Of a stretch of DNA of 24,392 nt, positions 14,601 through 21,518 are shown in pieces. The stretch lies in the NCBI GenBank assembly GCA_964370035.1, contig CAYJGT010000021.1, forward strand, positions 1-24,392. The letters are read 5' to 3'. The notes beneath the pieces were generated by a model. The model saw only the letters and a list, made by a program, of their open reading frames with translations, was not told the DNA's origin and did not search any database. Position numbers and translations under genes: made by a program. Each line of letters starts with the position of its first letter. The stretch's first letter is position 1. Source of the stretch: CAYJHC01 sp964370035. GTDB lineage: Bacteria; Bacillota; Clostridia; Peptostreptococcales; Anaerovoracaceae.

Positions 14601-16488
14601 CTAGCTCTCTAATCTTAGATATTTTTTGTAGCCTTGCCTTCGTTGCCTTTGGAAGAATTTCAACATCCATATGCTCTAAAATCAGCTTTAGTACCCTGTA
14701 ACACGATACTTTCACTTCAATATTATCTGTATAAATATTCTTGATAGCAAAGTTAACAATTGTAAGGTTATCTTTATCCGTGTTAAACTCTGCCGGTATT
14801 TCTAGCGCTGTATCCAGCATAATAAATATTGAAGTTTCATCTAAATCTTTATTTAGCATTAACTTTTTAAACTTTGCAATATAGGCCTCATTGTTATCAT
14901 TCTTAGGGTTTTTCAGCATTGCTTCTAATGTTATTTTTAGAGTATATCCCATCCACCTTTTTTGTTCTTCTGTAGTCTTTAAATCAGGATATAATATATT
15001 ATTAAGATGTTTTACCCAAAGATCCATAGCCGTTCTACGAATTGTTTTTACTTCAACTCCCTCAGGTAGTTCTTTCCTATATTTTTCATCATAAGTAGAA
15101 ATTATATTACCTATTAATATCGCTACTTGTCTACGAATATCTCCCTCTCTGTGATATAGCACTTCAGTTAAAAACTGAACTGTAACATCTTTTTGCTTCG
15201 CAGTCATGTAGGTATAATATTCTCCGATTGCATTTAAATAGGCTCTAATATTTTTCCAATCCTTCTCTGATCTTGCATGTTCTAGTAAATTTCCAAAAGT
15301 TATCTCTCCATTAACCCTGTTCATAACCTCTATATTATGTCTGATTGCAAGATATTTAAGTCTATCCACAGCTTCTCTATTTGTAAGTAAAGAAGGATCC
15401 TTCCAGTTAACCTTTTTCTCCTTGCTATTATTTAATTTAACACTAACCCCAGAGGCCTTCATGTATTTTTCAAAGTCATGAAGTTTCTTGTACACTCTAA
15501 TATATCTTGCTTTCTTTGCATCATCCACATTATCTAGCTTTGAAAGAATTACATTAAATGCGTCTTCCAAACTATAAAAGTTTACAATCTCAATTCCATT
15601 TTCATCTCTAGAGCTTTTCGTTCTGAAATCAGCATATATTAATATTAGAGATTCTACAGATAAATTTTCTATTTCTAAATCCCAAGTTGAGTGATTGCTT
15701 GCAATATGACTGATATGTGGAGTCTTTAACCTTGATAAAAATTCATCTGTATAATAATAATGAAGATAAGGTATTCTAGAGTGTTCGGCTGTTTTGCATC
15801 CAAACTTTCCAATATCATGTGCAATAGCAGCACCAGAAATACAAGCCAAGTCTATAGGCGCTCCTACTTTTTTGAGTTGCCTACCCACATGCATAGAAAC
15901 ATAGTGCACTCCCGCAATATGTCCTTTTGTGTTAAAAGGAGTAATCTCTGCTCCTATTCTCAAAAAATTATCCATATAATTTTCTGCAAAATAAGCCTTT
16001 AGGTTTTCATATTCTCCACGCGTTGGACAATTTACAATCTCCTCAGAAGAAAGAAAGTGTAATTCTGCCCTAGGGTCGAGCTCACCTCTATTATCTTTCA
16101 GCTTCATAACTTGATCTAAAATTTCACTAAAAATCAATCTAGCTTTGCAATATTTTTGATCTCTAACCTTAATCTGCTTTTCTTCCAAATCCGGAAAAAG
16201 AACCATGTTAGTGTATTTGAATATATATTGCAAAAGACCTTCTTCTGGAAGTTCTGAGAGAGAACTTAAGGTGCTCAATGAAGCCTCCAAAATATCCTTA
16301 CACTTTATATTTTTATCGTTTTCTATTTCATAACAGATTATTTTCCATTGATTTTCAATCAATGCAGTTTCCATAACCCTCTTTCCTACCCCAATGTTTT
16401 TTAAAAAGTCTTGATCTAGAAGTGCTTTTTCAATTAATGAATATAGTTCTGAACCCGATTGTTCTAAATTCGTCATCTTTTCCACCAT
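11662..16488 (-). CDS. Giant multidomain protein: HD phosphohydrolase, helical repeats, NadD-like nucleotidyltransferase, PRTase-like
   Basis: This is a single 1608-residue frame with no signal peptide. Residues about 185-290 form an HD domain: H195, H224-D225 (AHDIGKFGC), H266 (ASNHSTWD) and D287 (YADFRTK), the full HD metal set. Residues about 370-920 are helical and resemble HEAT/ARM repeats (for example IRRQVAILIGNII). Residues about 928-1115 match the NadD/cytidylyltransferase fold: FFPGTFDPFSLSHKG (932-946, H944) and ISSTRIR (1090-1096). Residues about 1130-1290 may be GNAT-like (ends LERQGFKEIII). Residues about 1300-1530 contain KLILVDDILHKGY (D1423-D1424), the PRPP-loop form of type I phosphoribosyltransferases. 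The start is set by AGGAGG 8 bases before ATG. The role is unknown; nucleotide or NAD-related metabolism or signalling fits the domains. Confidence 0.85.
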   Translation of the reverse strand: MVEKMTNLEQSGSELYSLIEKALLDQDFLKNIGVGKRVMETALIENQWKIICYEIENDKNIKCKDILEASLSTLSSLSELPEEGLLQYIFKYTNMVLFPDLEEKQIKVRDQKYCKARLIFSEILDQVMKLKDNRGELDPRAELHFLSSEEIVNCPTRGEYENLKAYFAENYMDNFLRIGAEITPFNTKGHIAGVHYVSMHVGRQLKKVGAPIDLACISGAAIAHDIGKFGCKTAEHSRIPYLHYYYTDEFLSRLKTPHISHIASNHSTWDLEIENLSVESLILIYADFRTKSSRDENGIEIVNFYSLEDAFNVILSKLDNVDDAKKARYIRVYKKLHDFEKYMKASGVSVKLNNSKEKKVNWKDPSLLTNREAVDRLKYLAIRHNIEVMNRVNGEITFGNLLEHARSEKDWKNIRAYLNAIGEYYTYMTAKQKDVTVQFLTEVLYHREGDIRRQVAILIGNIISTYDEKYRKELPEGVEVKTIRRTAMDLWVKHLNNILYPDLKTTEEQKRWMGYTLKITLEAMLKNPKNDNNEAYIAKFKKLMLNKDLDETSIFIMLDTALEIPAEFNTDKDNLTIVNFAIKNIYTDNIEVKVSCYRVLKLILEHMDVEILPKATKARLQKISKIRELEDGMPVSVVFLQYRIRKALGIITEAGLKKYKEIYDKESQSVAIFRENLKVATPWVIKAVNIKLLLREMREGDRTEVFYLAMHFSNLLKISERVTVRHLAGEGLLEVFKLLTFNQRNEIVVELTKGLEIGDYQFSKYIPQYLGPLALDLQPAELDEFLNELKTHLNGGNKRVVPVILDTLGEVLRRYSSYEDVDVKKEDYLNRKQRIIGMLLKGMSNYAGEINKEAFMVIGQHVFGSEFLTIEEKFDIFKRMHKKMLTLITSENEDELTFFTNAAALNHIYRFIAEYEYLHKELKIEAIKKAAFFPGTFDPFSLSHKGIAIAIRDLGYEVYMAIDEFSWSKKTQPRAIRKRIINMSIADEKDIYVFPDEEPINIANHNDIEKLKTIAGDKELYIVVGSDVVANASSYKVESSEHSIHSLNHLIFKRESNEEVEVLDSGYEEACHLIKGKIEELSLPTHLEDISSTRIRDNIDSNRDISSLIDPVTQRYIYDYSLYMREPQYKHLVTSKGFFFMHLSEKNEQGERGTAIGDLETGKILARARVRETHTGYLYEEFKSEELAAYVRKNALGKIIVIQDLIIDKKMPDLDLYQLILTETLADALNEDMAYAVYKLKDENETNKSLIGTLERQGFKEIIINNRGTGTYAVDMRKPVVLIQNMDTMLKNPFDTNKRVLKAMDRAHKRMQLALTKMYKGSLVMSINSSVLNQKLIEKITSENGVPSTQGKERKLGPYMCVPYGNILRGMVVPNTVTKTLHTEKYFDPEMKGSEIEEYQYYATIENQIEMLKSFDRKLILVDDILHKGYRVKRINAKIKEANMQVKKIIVGLLSGRGKDLMTVQGRSVDSVYFIPNLEAWFVESAQYPFIGGDAIKREKDKALDSVRSINLILPYVMPRFLDEFNKDVIYMFSKVCLENALEIFEVLEAEYQEEFQRKLTLQRLSEAVSSPKLPDVGECLEYDKNLSPSSYIRSDIEKLVRLKGLIG

Positions 16489-16532
16489 TACCTAATCCTC
16501 CTTTTCATATTGCCTATATTTTACCATATTTA

Positions 16533-16561
16533 TTGTGAAAACATAGAAAAAATGTTAAAAT
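16533..16561 (+). promoter_or_regulatory. Promoter for rnhA
   Basis: TTGTGA (16533-16538), a 17-base spacer and TAAAAT (16556-16561) lie in the 105-base gap between the divergent giant gene and rnhA. The leader is about 25 bases. Confidence 0.7.
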
Positions 16562-16593
16562 TAACTATTGTATTATCAGATTTGGAGGAAATC

Positions 16594-17136
16594 ATGCCAG
16601 TATTGAAAATATATACAGATGGTGGCTGTTCAGGAAATCAGTCAGATGAAAACATTGGAGGTTGGGGCTCTATATTAGTCTTTGGAGATGTGGAAAAAGA
16701 AATATATGGGGGCGAATTAAATACAACCAATAATAGAATGGAAATGAAGGCCTTATTAGAGTCTTTTAAAGCGTTAAATCGAGACAATCTCACCATACAA
16801 GTTTTTTCAGATAGTAGCTATTTAATGGATTGCTTTCGAAAAAAGTGGTATGCCAATTGGGTAGCAAATGGTTGGCGAACCGCAAACAAAAAGCCTGTTG
16901 AAAATAGAGACTTATGGGAAGGCTTACTTCCATATTTAGATAGGCACAACATTTCTTTTTATAGAGTTAAGGGTCACGTGAACCTAAATAGCAAGGTGAC
17001 CGATTTTCAAAAGCTTTACAAGAAGTTTGTCGAATGGAATGGAACTCAATTTACTTATGAAGATTTTGAGTACGTTACAGATATGAACAACAGGGCCGAT
17101 GTCTTAGCTAATAAGGGCATCGACGAACTTCGATAA
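16594..17136 (+). CDS. rnhA: Ribonuclease HI with an enlarged His-loop
   Basis: This 180-residue RNase H type 1 cleaves the RNA strand of RNA-DNA hybrids. The catalytic carboxylates are all present: D9 (YTDGGCSGN), E50 (NNRMEMKAL), D73 (FSDSSYL) and D169 (NNRADVLAN). The substrate-handle motif GWRTANKKPVENRDLW (93-108) closely resembles that of E. coli RNase HI. The loop histidine is H128 (KGHV). Between H128 and D169 there are 40 residues where E. coli has 9, so the loop carries an insert of about 31 residues (basic and aromatic, QKLYKKFVEWNG...). I recall similar inserts in other Firmicute homologues. The ATG at 16594 follows GGAGG by 5-6 bases; the longer frame beginning at 16510 lacks a site and would run across the promoter. 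Confidence 0.93.
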   Translation: MPVLKIYTDGGCSGNQSDENIGGWGSILVFGDVEKEIYGGELNTTNNRMEMKALLESFKALNRDNLTIQVFSDSSYLMDCFRKKWYANWVANGWRTANKKPVENRDLWEGLLPYLDRHNISFYRVKGHVNLNSKVTDFQKLYKKFVEWNGTQFTYEDFEYVTDMNNRADVLANKGIDELR

Positions 17137-17244
17137 ATTAATTAGCATGCATACTTTCTTGATTAAAATAATAGACAACAAACACCACAAATAATCACTA
17201 ATGATAATCCATCTTCATAAAAATGCCCTTTATAAGTTAATCTA

Positions 17245-17273
17245 TTGTTTTTTTTATACTCTTATGGTAAAAT
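17245..17273 (+). promoter_or_regulatory. Promoter for gdhA
   Basis: TTGTTT (17245-17250), a 17-base spacer and TAAAAT (17268-17273) give a leader of about 50 bases. AGGAGG (17318-17323) sits 7 bases before the ATG. Confidence 0.7.
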
Positions 17274-17330
17274 ATCTCATAATTTATTGATAGGTAAGTG
17301 TATAATTAAATACTGTTAGGAGGCTGCTAT

Positions 17331-18662
17331 ATGACATACGTTAAAGAGCAATTAGACGCACTCATTGAATTAAATTCCAGCGAACCTGAATTTATCCAAG
17401 CCGCAACAGAAGTTTTAGCATCAATTGGTCCGGTTCTCGAAAAGAATCCCCACTATCAAAAAGCAGGAATCTTAGAAAGAATTTTAGAACCTGAACGACA
17501 ACTTAAATTCCGTGTTACATGGGTAGACGATGAGGGTAATGTTAAAGTTAATAGAGGGTACAGAGTTCAATTCAATAGCGCAATCGGCCCTTACAAAGGG
17601 GGGCTAAGATTCCACCCATCTGTTAATTTAGGAATAATTAAGTTTTTAGATTTTGAACAAATATTTAAAAACGCTTTAACTGGTCTTCCTCTTGGAGGAG
17701 GCAAGGGCGGCTCAGACTTTGATCCTAAAGGGAAGTCTGATAGTGAAGTAATGAGATTTTGTCAAAGCTATATGACAGAACTATGCAGACACATCGGACC
17801 AGATACTGATATCCCTGCCGGCGATATTGGAGTTGGAGCTCGTGAGATTGGCTATATGTTTGGATTTTATAAAAGAATAAAAAATGTTCACGAAGGTGTT
17901 TTAACCGGAAAAGGATTAACATATGGTGGTTCTTTAGCCAGAAAAGAAGCAACAGGCTTTGGCTTATTGTATTTTACCGATGCTATGTTAAGACATAATG
18001 GACATACCTTCCAAAATAAAATTGTAGCAGTTTCTGGATCAGGTAATGTAGCAATCTACGCTTCTCAAAAAGCTTATGAATTAGGAGCAAAAGTAGTTAC
18101 AATGACAGACTCTTCAGGTTGGATATATGACCCTGACGGAATTGATTTAGAGGCTATCAAAGAAATCAAAGAAGTAAAAAGAGAGAGACTTTCTGTGTAT
18201 AAACAGTATCGTCCAAACTCTGTATATCATGAAGGAAAAGGCGTTTGGTCCACTAAGTGTGATGTTGCTCTTCCTTGCGCAACTCAAAACGAGTTAAATG
18301 AAGAAGATGCAAAAATGCTAGTAGCTAACGGAGTTTTAGCTGTAGCCGAAGGAGCTAACATGCCTTGTTCTCTAGAAGCTACAGAGGTATTCTTAGAAGG
18401 TGGCGTTTTCTTTGGCCCAGCTAAGGCAGCTAACGCAGGTGGCGTTGCTACATCAGGTCTTGAAATGAGCCAAAACAGCAACTGGATAGCCTGGACCTTC
18501 GAAGAGGTTGACGCAAAGCTAAAATACATAATGGAAGAAATTTTCAACCAATGCCAACAAGGCTCTACAGATTATGGCTATGAAAGCAATTATGTTGTAG
18601 GCGCCAATGTAGCCAGCTTTGTTAAAGTTGCAGATACTATGCTTAGACAAGGTGCGGTATAG
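17331..18662 (+). CDS. gdhA: Glutamate dehydrogenase (hexameric, probably NADP-preferring)
   Basis: This 443-residue protein is the usual length for the hexameric class-I enzyme, which interconverts 2-oxoglutarate plus ammonium and glutamate. The substrate-binding segments are intact: GPYKGGLRFHP (86-96, K89), K113, the catalytic-lysine loop LPLGGGKGGSDFDP (119-132, K125) and AGDIGVGAREIGY (163-175, D165). The nucleotide fold starts at VSGSGNVA (234-241). The end of its second strand reads TDSSG (259-263), as in the NADP-linked E. coli enzyme and unlike the Pro-Asp of the NAD-linked Clostridium symbiosum enzyme. NADP preference, and so ammonium assimilation, is therefore inferred. AGGAGG and a clear promoter lie upstream, and a terminator lies downstream. 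It is monocistronic. Confidence 0.95.
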   Translation: MTYVKEQLDALIELNSSEPEFIQAATEVLASIGPVLEKNPHYQKAGILERILEPERQLKFRVTWVDDEGNVKVNRGYRVQFNSAIGPYKGGLRFHPSVNLGIIKFLDFEQIFKNALTGLPLGGGKGGSDFDPKGKSDSEVMRFCQSYMTELCRHIGPDTDIPAGDIGVGAREIGYMFGFYKRIKNVHEGVLTGKGLTYGGSLARKEATGFGLLYFTDAMLRHNGHTFQNKIVAVSGSGNVAIYASQKAYELGAKVVTMTDSSGWIYDPDGIDLEAIKEIKEVKRERLSVYKQYRPNSVYHEGKGVWSTKCDVALPCATQNELNEEDAKMLVANGVLAVAEGANMPCSLEATEVFLEGGVFFGPAKAANAGGVATSGLEMSQNSNWIAWTFEEVDAKLKYIMEEIFNQCQQGSTDYGYESNYVVGANVASFVKVADTMLRQGAV

Positions 18663-18738
18663 AAAGTACAGTGAGTAACATAGATACTGTGGCATCAGCA
18701 TTATTTACTGAGTGTAAAGTAACTTACTAATAAAAAAA

Positions 18739-18773
18739 AACGGAAGAATTGGAAGTAATCCAACTCTTCCGTT
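18739..18773. terminator. Strong bidirectional terminator
   Basis: AACGGAAGAATTGGA (18739-18753) pairs with TCCAACTCTTCCGTT (18759-18773) with one mismatch and a 5-base loop. On the minus strand it is followed by a run of nine T, on the plus strand by ATTTATT. It ends both gdhA (+) and the YdcF-like gene (-), whose stop is only a few bases away. Confidence 0.88.
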
Positions 18774-18779
18774 ATTTAT

Positions 18780-19481
18780 TTACTCATGAATATGCGTTAC
18801 ATCCCCATTTCCTCCAATTGAAATCTCCTCCCCTAAGTAAGTAGGTTCCGGCTTGAAAATACAATAGAAAAAATCTTTAACCCTTGCTAAAGCTTCCCGG
18901 CTTTCCATCCCCCAGTCCCTGCTATTAGCACTTTGATTCGCACCCAATCCACTGGCCTCTATTCCCATAGCTTCCGCAATTAAATAAGCTCTGTAAAGAT
19001 GATACTTTTGAGTTACTATAATCATATCCTCAACCTCAAACACAGCCTTTGCTCTATAAATTGATTCATAAGTTGAAAACCCTGCATAATCGAGAAAAAT
19101 ATCTTCATCCTTAACACCTTGAGAGCGGACATATTCAAACATTGGCTGCACCTCATTATAAGTTATCTGTCCATTATCTCCACTTAACAATAGTTTTTCA
19201 ACCGCCTTCTCTTCATAAAGATATATAGCCAAATCCAGCCTATCCTGCAAAACCTGCGAAGGTTCTCCCCTCGCATTCAATCCTGCGCCAAGTACTAATG
19301 CTACTTGATAATCATGACTTTTCACTTCCTCCAGTTCTTCCGCAGTTAATGAACTATCCTCACTAACAGTCGAAGCTATGACTCTTTCCCCACCTTTTTG
19401 CACCACGTAAAAATTGATAGCCACTAATCCCAAAGCAACTATCAATACTATTGATATCATAAAAATCATAAACTTTTTCAT
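18780..19481 (-). CDS. SanA/YdcF-like DUF218 envelope protein
   Basis: This 233-residue protein has an N-terminal membrane anchor (about residues 4-26) and a DUF218 domain outside the membrane. Family motifs are seen in order: VALVLGAGLNARGEPS (60-75), LQDRLDLAIYLY (78-89), LLLSGDNG (97-104), DYAGFSTYES (131-140) and IVTQKYHLYRA (155-165). These match the SanA subgroup (GAG, SGD, TYES, HxxRA). SanA-type proteins affect envelope permeability in enterobacteria; the reaction is not known to me. The C-terminal tail of about 35 residues is extra. AAAGGAAG precedes the ATG. The stop abuts the terminator shared with gdhA. Confidence 0.85.
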   Translation of the reverse strand: MKKFMIFMISIVLIVALGLVAINFYVVQKGGERVIASTVSEDSSLTAEELEEVKSHDYQVALVLGAGLNARGEPSQVLQDRLDLAIYLYEEKAVEKLLLSGDNGQITYNEVQPMFEYVRSQGVKDEDIFLDYAGFSTYESIYRAKAVFEVEDMIIVTQKYHLYRAYLIAEAMGIEASGLGANQSANSRDWGMESREALARVKDFFYCIFKPEPTYLGEEISIGGNGDVTHIHE

Positions 19482-19506
19482 ATGCTTCCTTTCTAGTTCT
19501 ATATTT

Positions 19507-19535
19507 ATGATAACATTTTTTTAAGTTAAGTTCAA
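19507..19535 (-). promoter_or_regulatory. Putative promoter for the SanA/YdcF-like gene
   Basis: On the minus strand TTGAAC (19535-19530), a 17-base spacer and TATCAT (19512-19507) lie about 25 bases upstream of the start codon. Confidence 0.6.
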
Positions 19536-19687
19536 ATTGCACAAAATTCCTATTGGCTAACCAAGGTTTATAAGCATCTAGCCAAATCAGGCCATGTTAA
19601 ACACGAAGACCTTCAAGCTAATTATTCCCTTTTACCCTTAGTTACAACGGAAATGCTATTGTGCCTTGCCTAGAAAGTTCATTAATA

Positions 19688-20377
19688 CTAAAGGCCTAAA
19701 TATATCAAATATAATCCAATTAGTAAAATTGCAAACCCCATAAAAATTTTCACACCTTGGCTAATCTTAGAGTATTTTTCATCATTACTTATCTTTGCCG
19801 CCAATCCTACTGAAGTTCCTGCTGCTACCGCCAGAGCTCCATGTCCTATCGAATAGATCAAGAGTAACATTATCCCCCAAAGAATGCTACCCTTCCCCGC
19901 TACTAGAGCTAACAGGACAATTAAAACTGGGGTAGCACAAGGTGATGCAAATATCCCTCCTAATATTCCAGCTAAAAATGCTCCTATGAAGCCTTTCTTT
20001 TTACTTTTAGAAAGCATATTTGTAGAAGGGATAAATTGGAAAAGCTCCCAGGTTTGTAATGCCATAAGTATCATCAGCACTCCTATGACCAAATACCACC
20101 AACTTGCCCCGCTTCCTATCAAACTTCCTGCAAGGGAAGCTATTACACCTAAAGTAGTAAATGTAATTGCCGAGCCAATTGCGAAGGTAAGAGAAAACTT
20201 AAACGCCTTTTTCGGGTCATCTGTAGTTCCGCCAACATAGCCAATAACAAGAGGTATGGTTGCTAAGGAACATGGTGTTATGGAGGTAAGAACTCCCGCT
20301 AGCAAAGCAATAATTGGAGCTAACCAAAAAGTATCTTGAATGTATAGGCTTAAAGTTTCCAACCATTGATTGATCAT
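19688..20377 (-). CDS. ccdA: CcdA/DsbD-type transmembrane thiol-disulfide electron carrier
   Basis: This 229-residue polytopic protein has about six membrane helices and the two diagnostic cysteine sites: TPCSL (34-38, C36) in the first helix and SPCATP (145-150, C147) in the fourth. The pair relays electrons from cytoplasmic thioredoxin across the membrane to an outer thiol acceptor. The expected glycine-rich surroundings (ILGGIFASPCATPVLIVLL) are present. The start codon overlaps the stop of the thioredoxin-like gene by four bases (ATGA), so translation is coupled; the thioredoxin-like protein is the obvious partner. No cytochrome c biogenesis genes are nearby, so general extracytoplasmic thiol reduction is more likely than haem attachment. 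No clear terminator follows. Confidence 0.9.
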   Translation of the reverse strand: MINQWLETLSLYIQDTFWLAPIIALLAGVLTSITPCSLATIPLVIGYVGGTTDDPKKAFKFSLTFAIGSAITFTTLGVIASLAGSLIGSGASWWYLVIGVLMILMALQTWELFQFIPSTNMLSKSKKKGFIGAFLAGILGGIFASPCATPVLIVLLALVAGKGSILWGIMLLLIYSIGHGALAVAAGTSVGLAAKISNDEKYSKISQGVKIFMGFAILLIGLYLIYLGL

Positions 20378-20895
20378 ACCGCTACTCCCATATCTTCAAA
20401 TATTTCATTCATTTCAAGTTCACTAAGCATCCCCTCATGAACTGTATAAATTAATTCCTCAGTATTTTCATCACGATAAAGTTTTATCCCTGGAATTATC
20501 TGTTGTATTTCCTCGCTAGGAAGGTATGGTGTACCGTCTGCATTAAAGAAAACCTGTGAAGGGACTACCGTAATAGGATAATCTGCAGCAAGTTCTGGTT
20601 TAGCCCAAATATCTCCATAAACTATTGAAGCCTTACCTTCAAGCTCATCATGGATCTTTGTTAAATCAGGCCTCATTAATTTGCAAGGCTGACATTCTTC
20701 CCCACCGAAAGCAAGCATTATCGGCAATTCATATGCTATAAGCTCATCTACATTTATTTCTTCCACTATTAGGGGCGTTGCCACATCACTTCCAGTTTCG
20801 CTAGCATCTTCCACGCTTCTCAAATAATACATTCCGCCAACAATTATAATAATCGCTAGAGGCACTGCTATTCTCAAAATGTTTTTAGTTTTCAT
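20374..20895 (-). CDS. Membrane-anchored thioredoxin-like protein
   Basis: This 173-residue protein has an N-terminal hydrophobic segment (about residues 7-25) that acts as an uncleaved anchor or signal. A thioredoxin-like domain follows, with the active-site motif EECQPCKLM (66-74; C68 and C71) and the cis-proline at VVPSQVFF (110-117, P112). It would work outside the membrane, reducing disulfides with electrons from CcdA, which is encoded immediately downstream with a 4-base overlap. The ATG at 20895 is preceded by AAGGAGG at ideal spacing. The ATG five codons earlier would place that ribosome binding site inside the coding region, so it is rejected. The CQPC dipeptide differs from the CGPC of thioredoxin. 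Confidence 0.88.
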   Translation of the reverse strand: MKTKNILRIAVPLAIIIIVGGMYYLRSVEDASETGSDVATPLIVEEINVDELIAYELPIMLAFGGEECQPCKLMRPDLTKIHDELEGKASIVYGDIWAKPELAADYPITVVPSQVFFNADGTPYLPSEEIQQIIPGIKLYRDENTEELIYTVHEGMLSELEMNEIFEDMGVAV

Positions 20896-20958
20896 ATTTT
20901 CCTCCTTCATTGTTATGTATCATTGAGTTATTACCCTTATTGTTTGTTTTATATTCAC

Positions 20959-20967
20959 ATTATATCA
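20959..20967 (-). promoter_or_regulatory. Extended -10 promoter for the thioredoxin-ccdA operon
   Basis: TGATATAAT on the minus strand is an extended -10 element 64 bases upstream of the start codon. The -35 region is weak. Confidence 0.55.
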
Positions 20968-21003
20968 TTTTAAGCAAAAATATACATAATCTTCACCGCC
21001 TTA

Positions 21004-21032
21004 TTGCAAAACTCTCAAAATTGCTGTAGAAT
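21004..21032 (+). promoter_or_regulatory. Promoter for tRNA-Arg
   Basis: TTGCAA (21004-21009), a 17-base spacer and TAGAAT (21027-21032) place the start of transcription a few bases before the mature 5' end of the tRNA. Confidence 0.75.
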
Positions 21033-21044
21033 TGTAATGGTTAT

Positions 21045-21120
21045 GGAGCGCTAGCTCAATGGATAGAGTCGCAGACTTCGAATCTGTCGGTTGGGGGTTC
21101 GAGTCCCTCGCGCTTCACCA
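21045..21120 (+). tRNA. tRNA-Arg (anticodon UCG)
   Basis: The 76 bases fold as a full cloverleaf. Acceptor stem GGAGCGC pairs with GCGCTTC (one G-U). D stem GCTC pairs with GAGT. Anticodon stem GCAGA pairs with TCTGT, around the 7-base loop CTTCGAA with anticodon TCG. The variable loop has five bases. The T stem GGGGG pairs with CCCTC around TTCGAGT. Discriminator A and CCA are encoded. It reads CGA, and CGN by wobble. The last 19 bases are repeated downstream in each 182-bp unit. Confidence 0.95.
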
Positions 21121-21129
21121 AATAAAACG

Positions 21130-21154
21130 CCACACCTTTTGGTGTGGTTTTTTT
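21130..21154 (+). terminator. tRNA-Arg terminator, first copy
   Basis: CCACACC, loop TTTT, GGTGTGG, then seven T. It is a textbook rho-independent terminator 10 bases past the tRNA. Confidence 0.92.
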
Positions 21155-21311
21155 GTTTGCACTAATCCGAGGGACTCGAACCCGAAGGGCGCTAAGCGTT
21201 TAGAAAACCATCGTGGATGGTTTTTAGCTTAGCGGTTCAAGCTCATCCTCCGAGCGCAGAACGGCAGGACCTAGTCCTGCTTAAGTCCCTCGCGCTTCAC
21301 CAAATAAAACG

Positions 21312-21336
21312 CCACACCTTTTGGTGTGGTTTTTTT
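21312..21336 (+). terminator. Second copy of the tRNA-Arg terminator
   Basis: Same sequence as the first copy, displaced by exactly 182 bases as part of the tandem repeat. Confidence 0.85.
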
Positions 21337-21493
21337 GTTTGCACTAATCCGAGGGACTCGAACCCGAAGGGCGCTAAGCGTTTAGAAAACCATCGTGGAT
21401 GGTTTTTAGCTTAGCGGTTCAAGCTCATCCTCCGAGCGCAGAACGGCAGGACCTAGTCCTGCTTAAGTCCCTCGCGCTTCACCAAATAAAGCG

Positions 21494-21518
21494 CCACACC
21501 TTTTGGTGTGGTTTTTTT
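21494..21518 (+). terminator. Third copy of the tRNA-Arg terminator
   Basis: Same stem, loop and T-run, again displaced by 182 bases. The repeat breaks off just after it, at GTTGTGTGCC. Confidence 0.85.

Noticed and set aside
16510..16593. 28-residue N-terminal extension of RNase HI
   Set aside because: It would cover the promoter, has no ribosome binding site, and the ATG at 16594 has GGAGG at good spacing and gives the normal N-terminus.
17331..18662. NAD-specific catabolic glutamate dehydrogenase
   Set aside because: The cofactor-loop residues (TDSSG) look like the NADP enzyme; still only an inference, so NAD use is not fully excluded.
21217..21414. Open frame of 65 residues crossing the tandem repeat
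   Set aside because: It lies wholly in the non-coding repeat, has no ribosome binding site, and its sequence is a translation of tRNA and terminator pieces.
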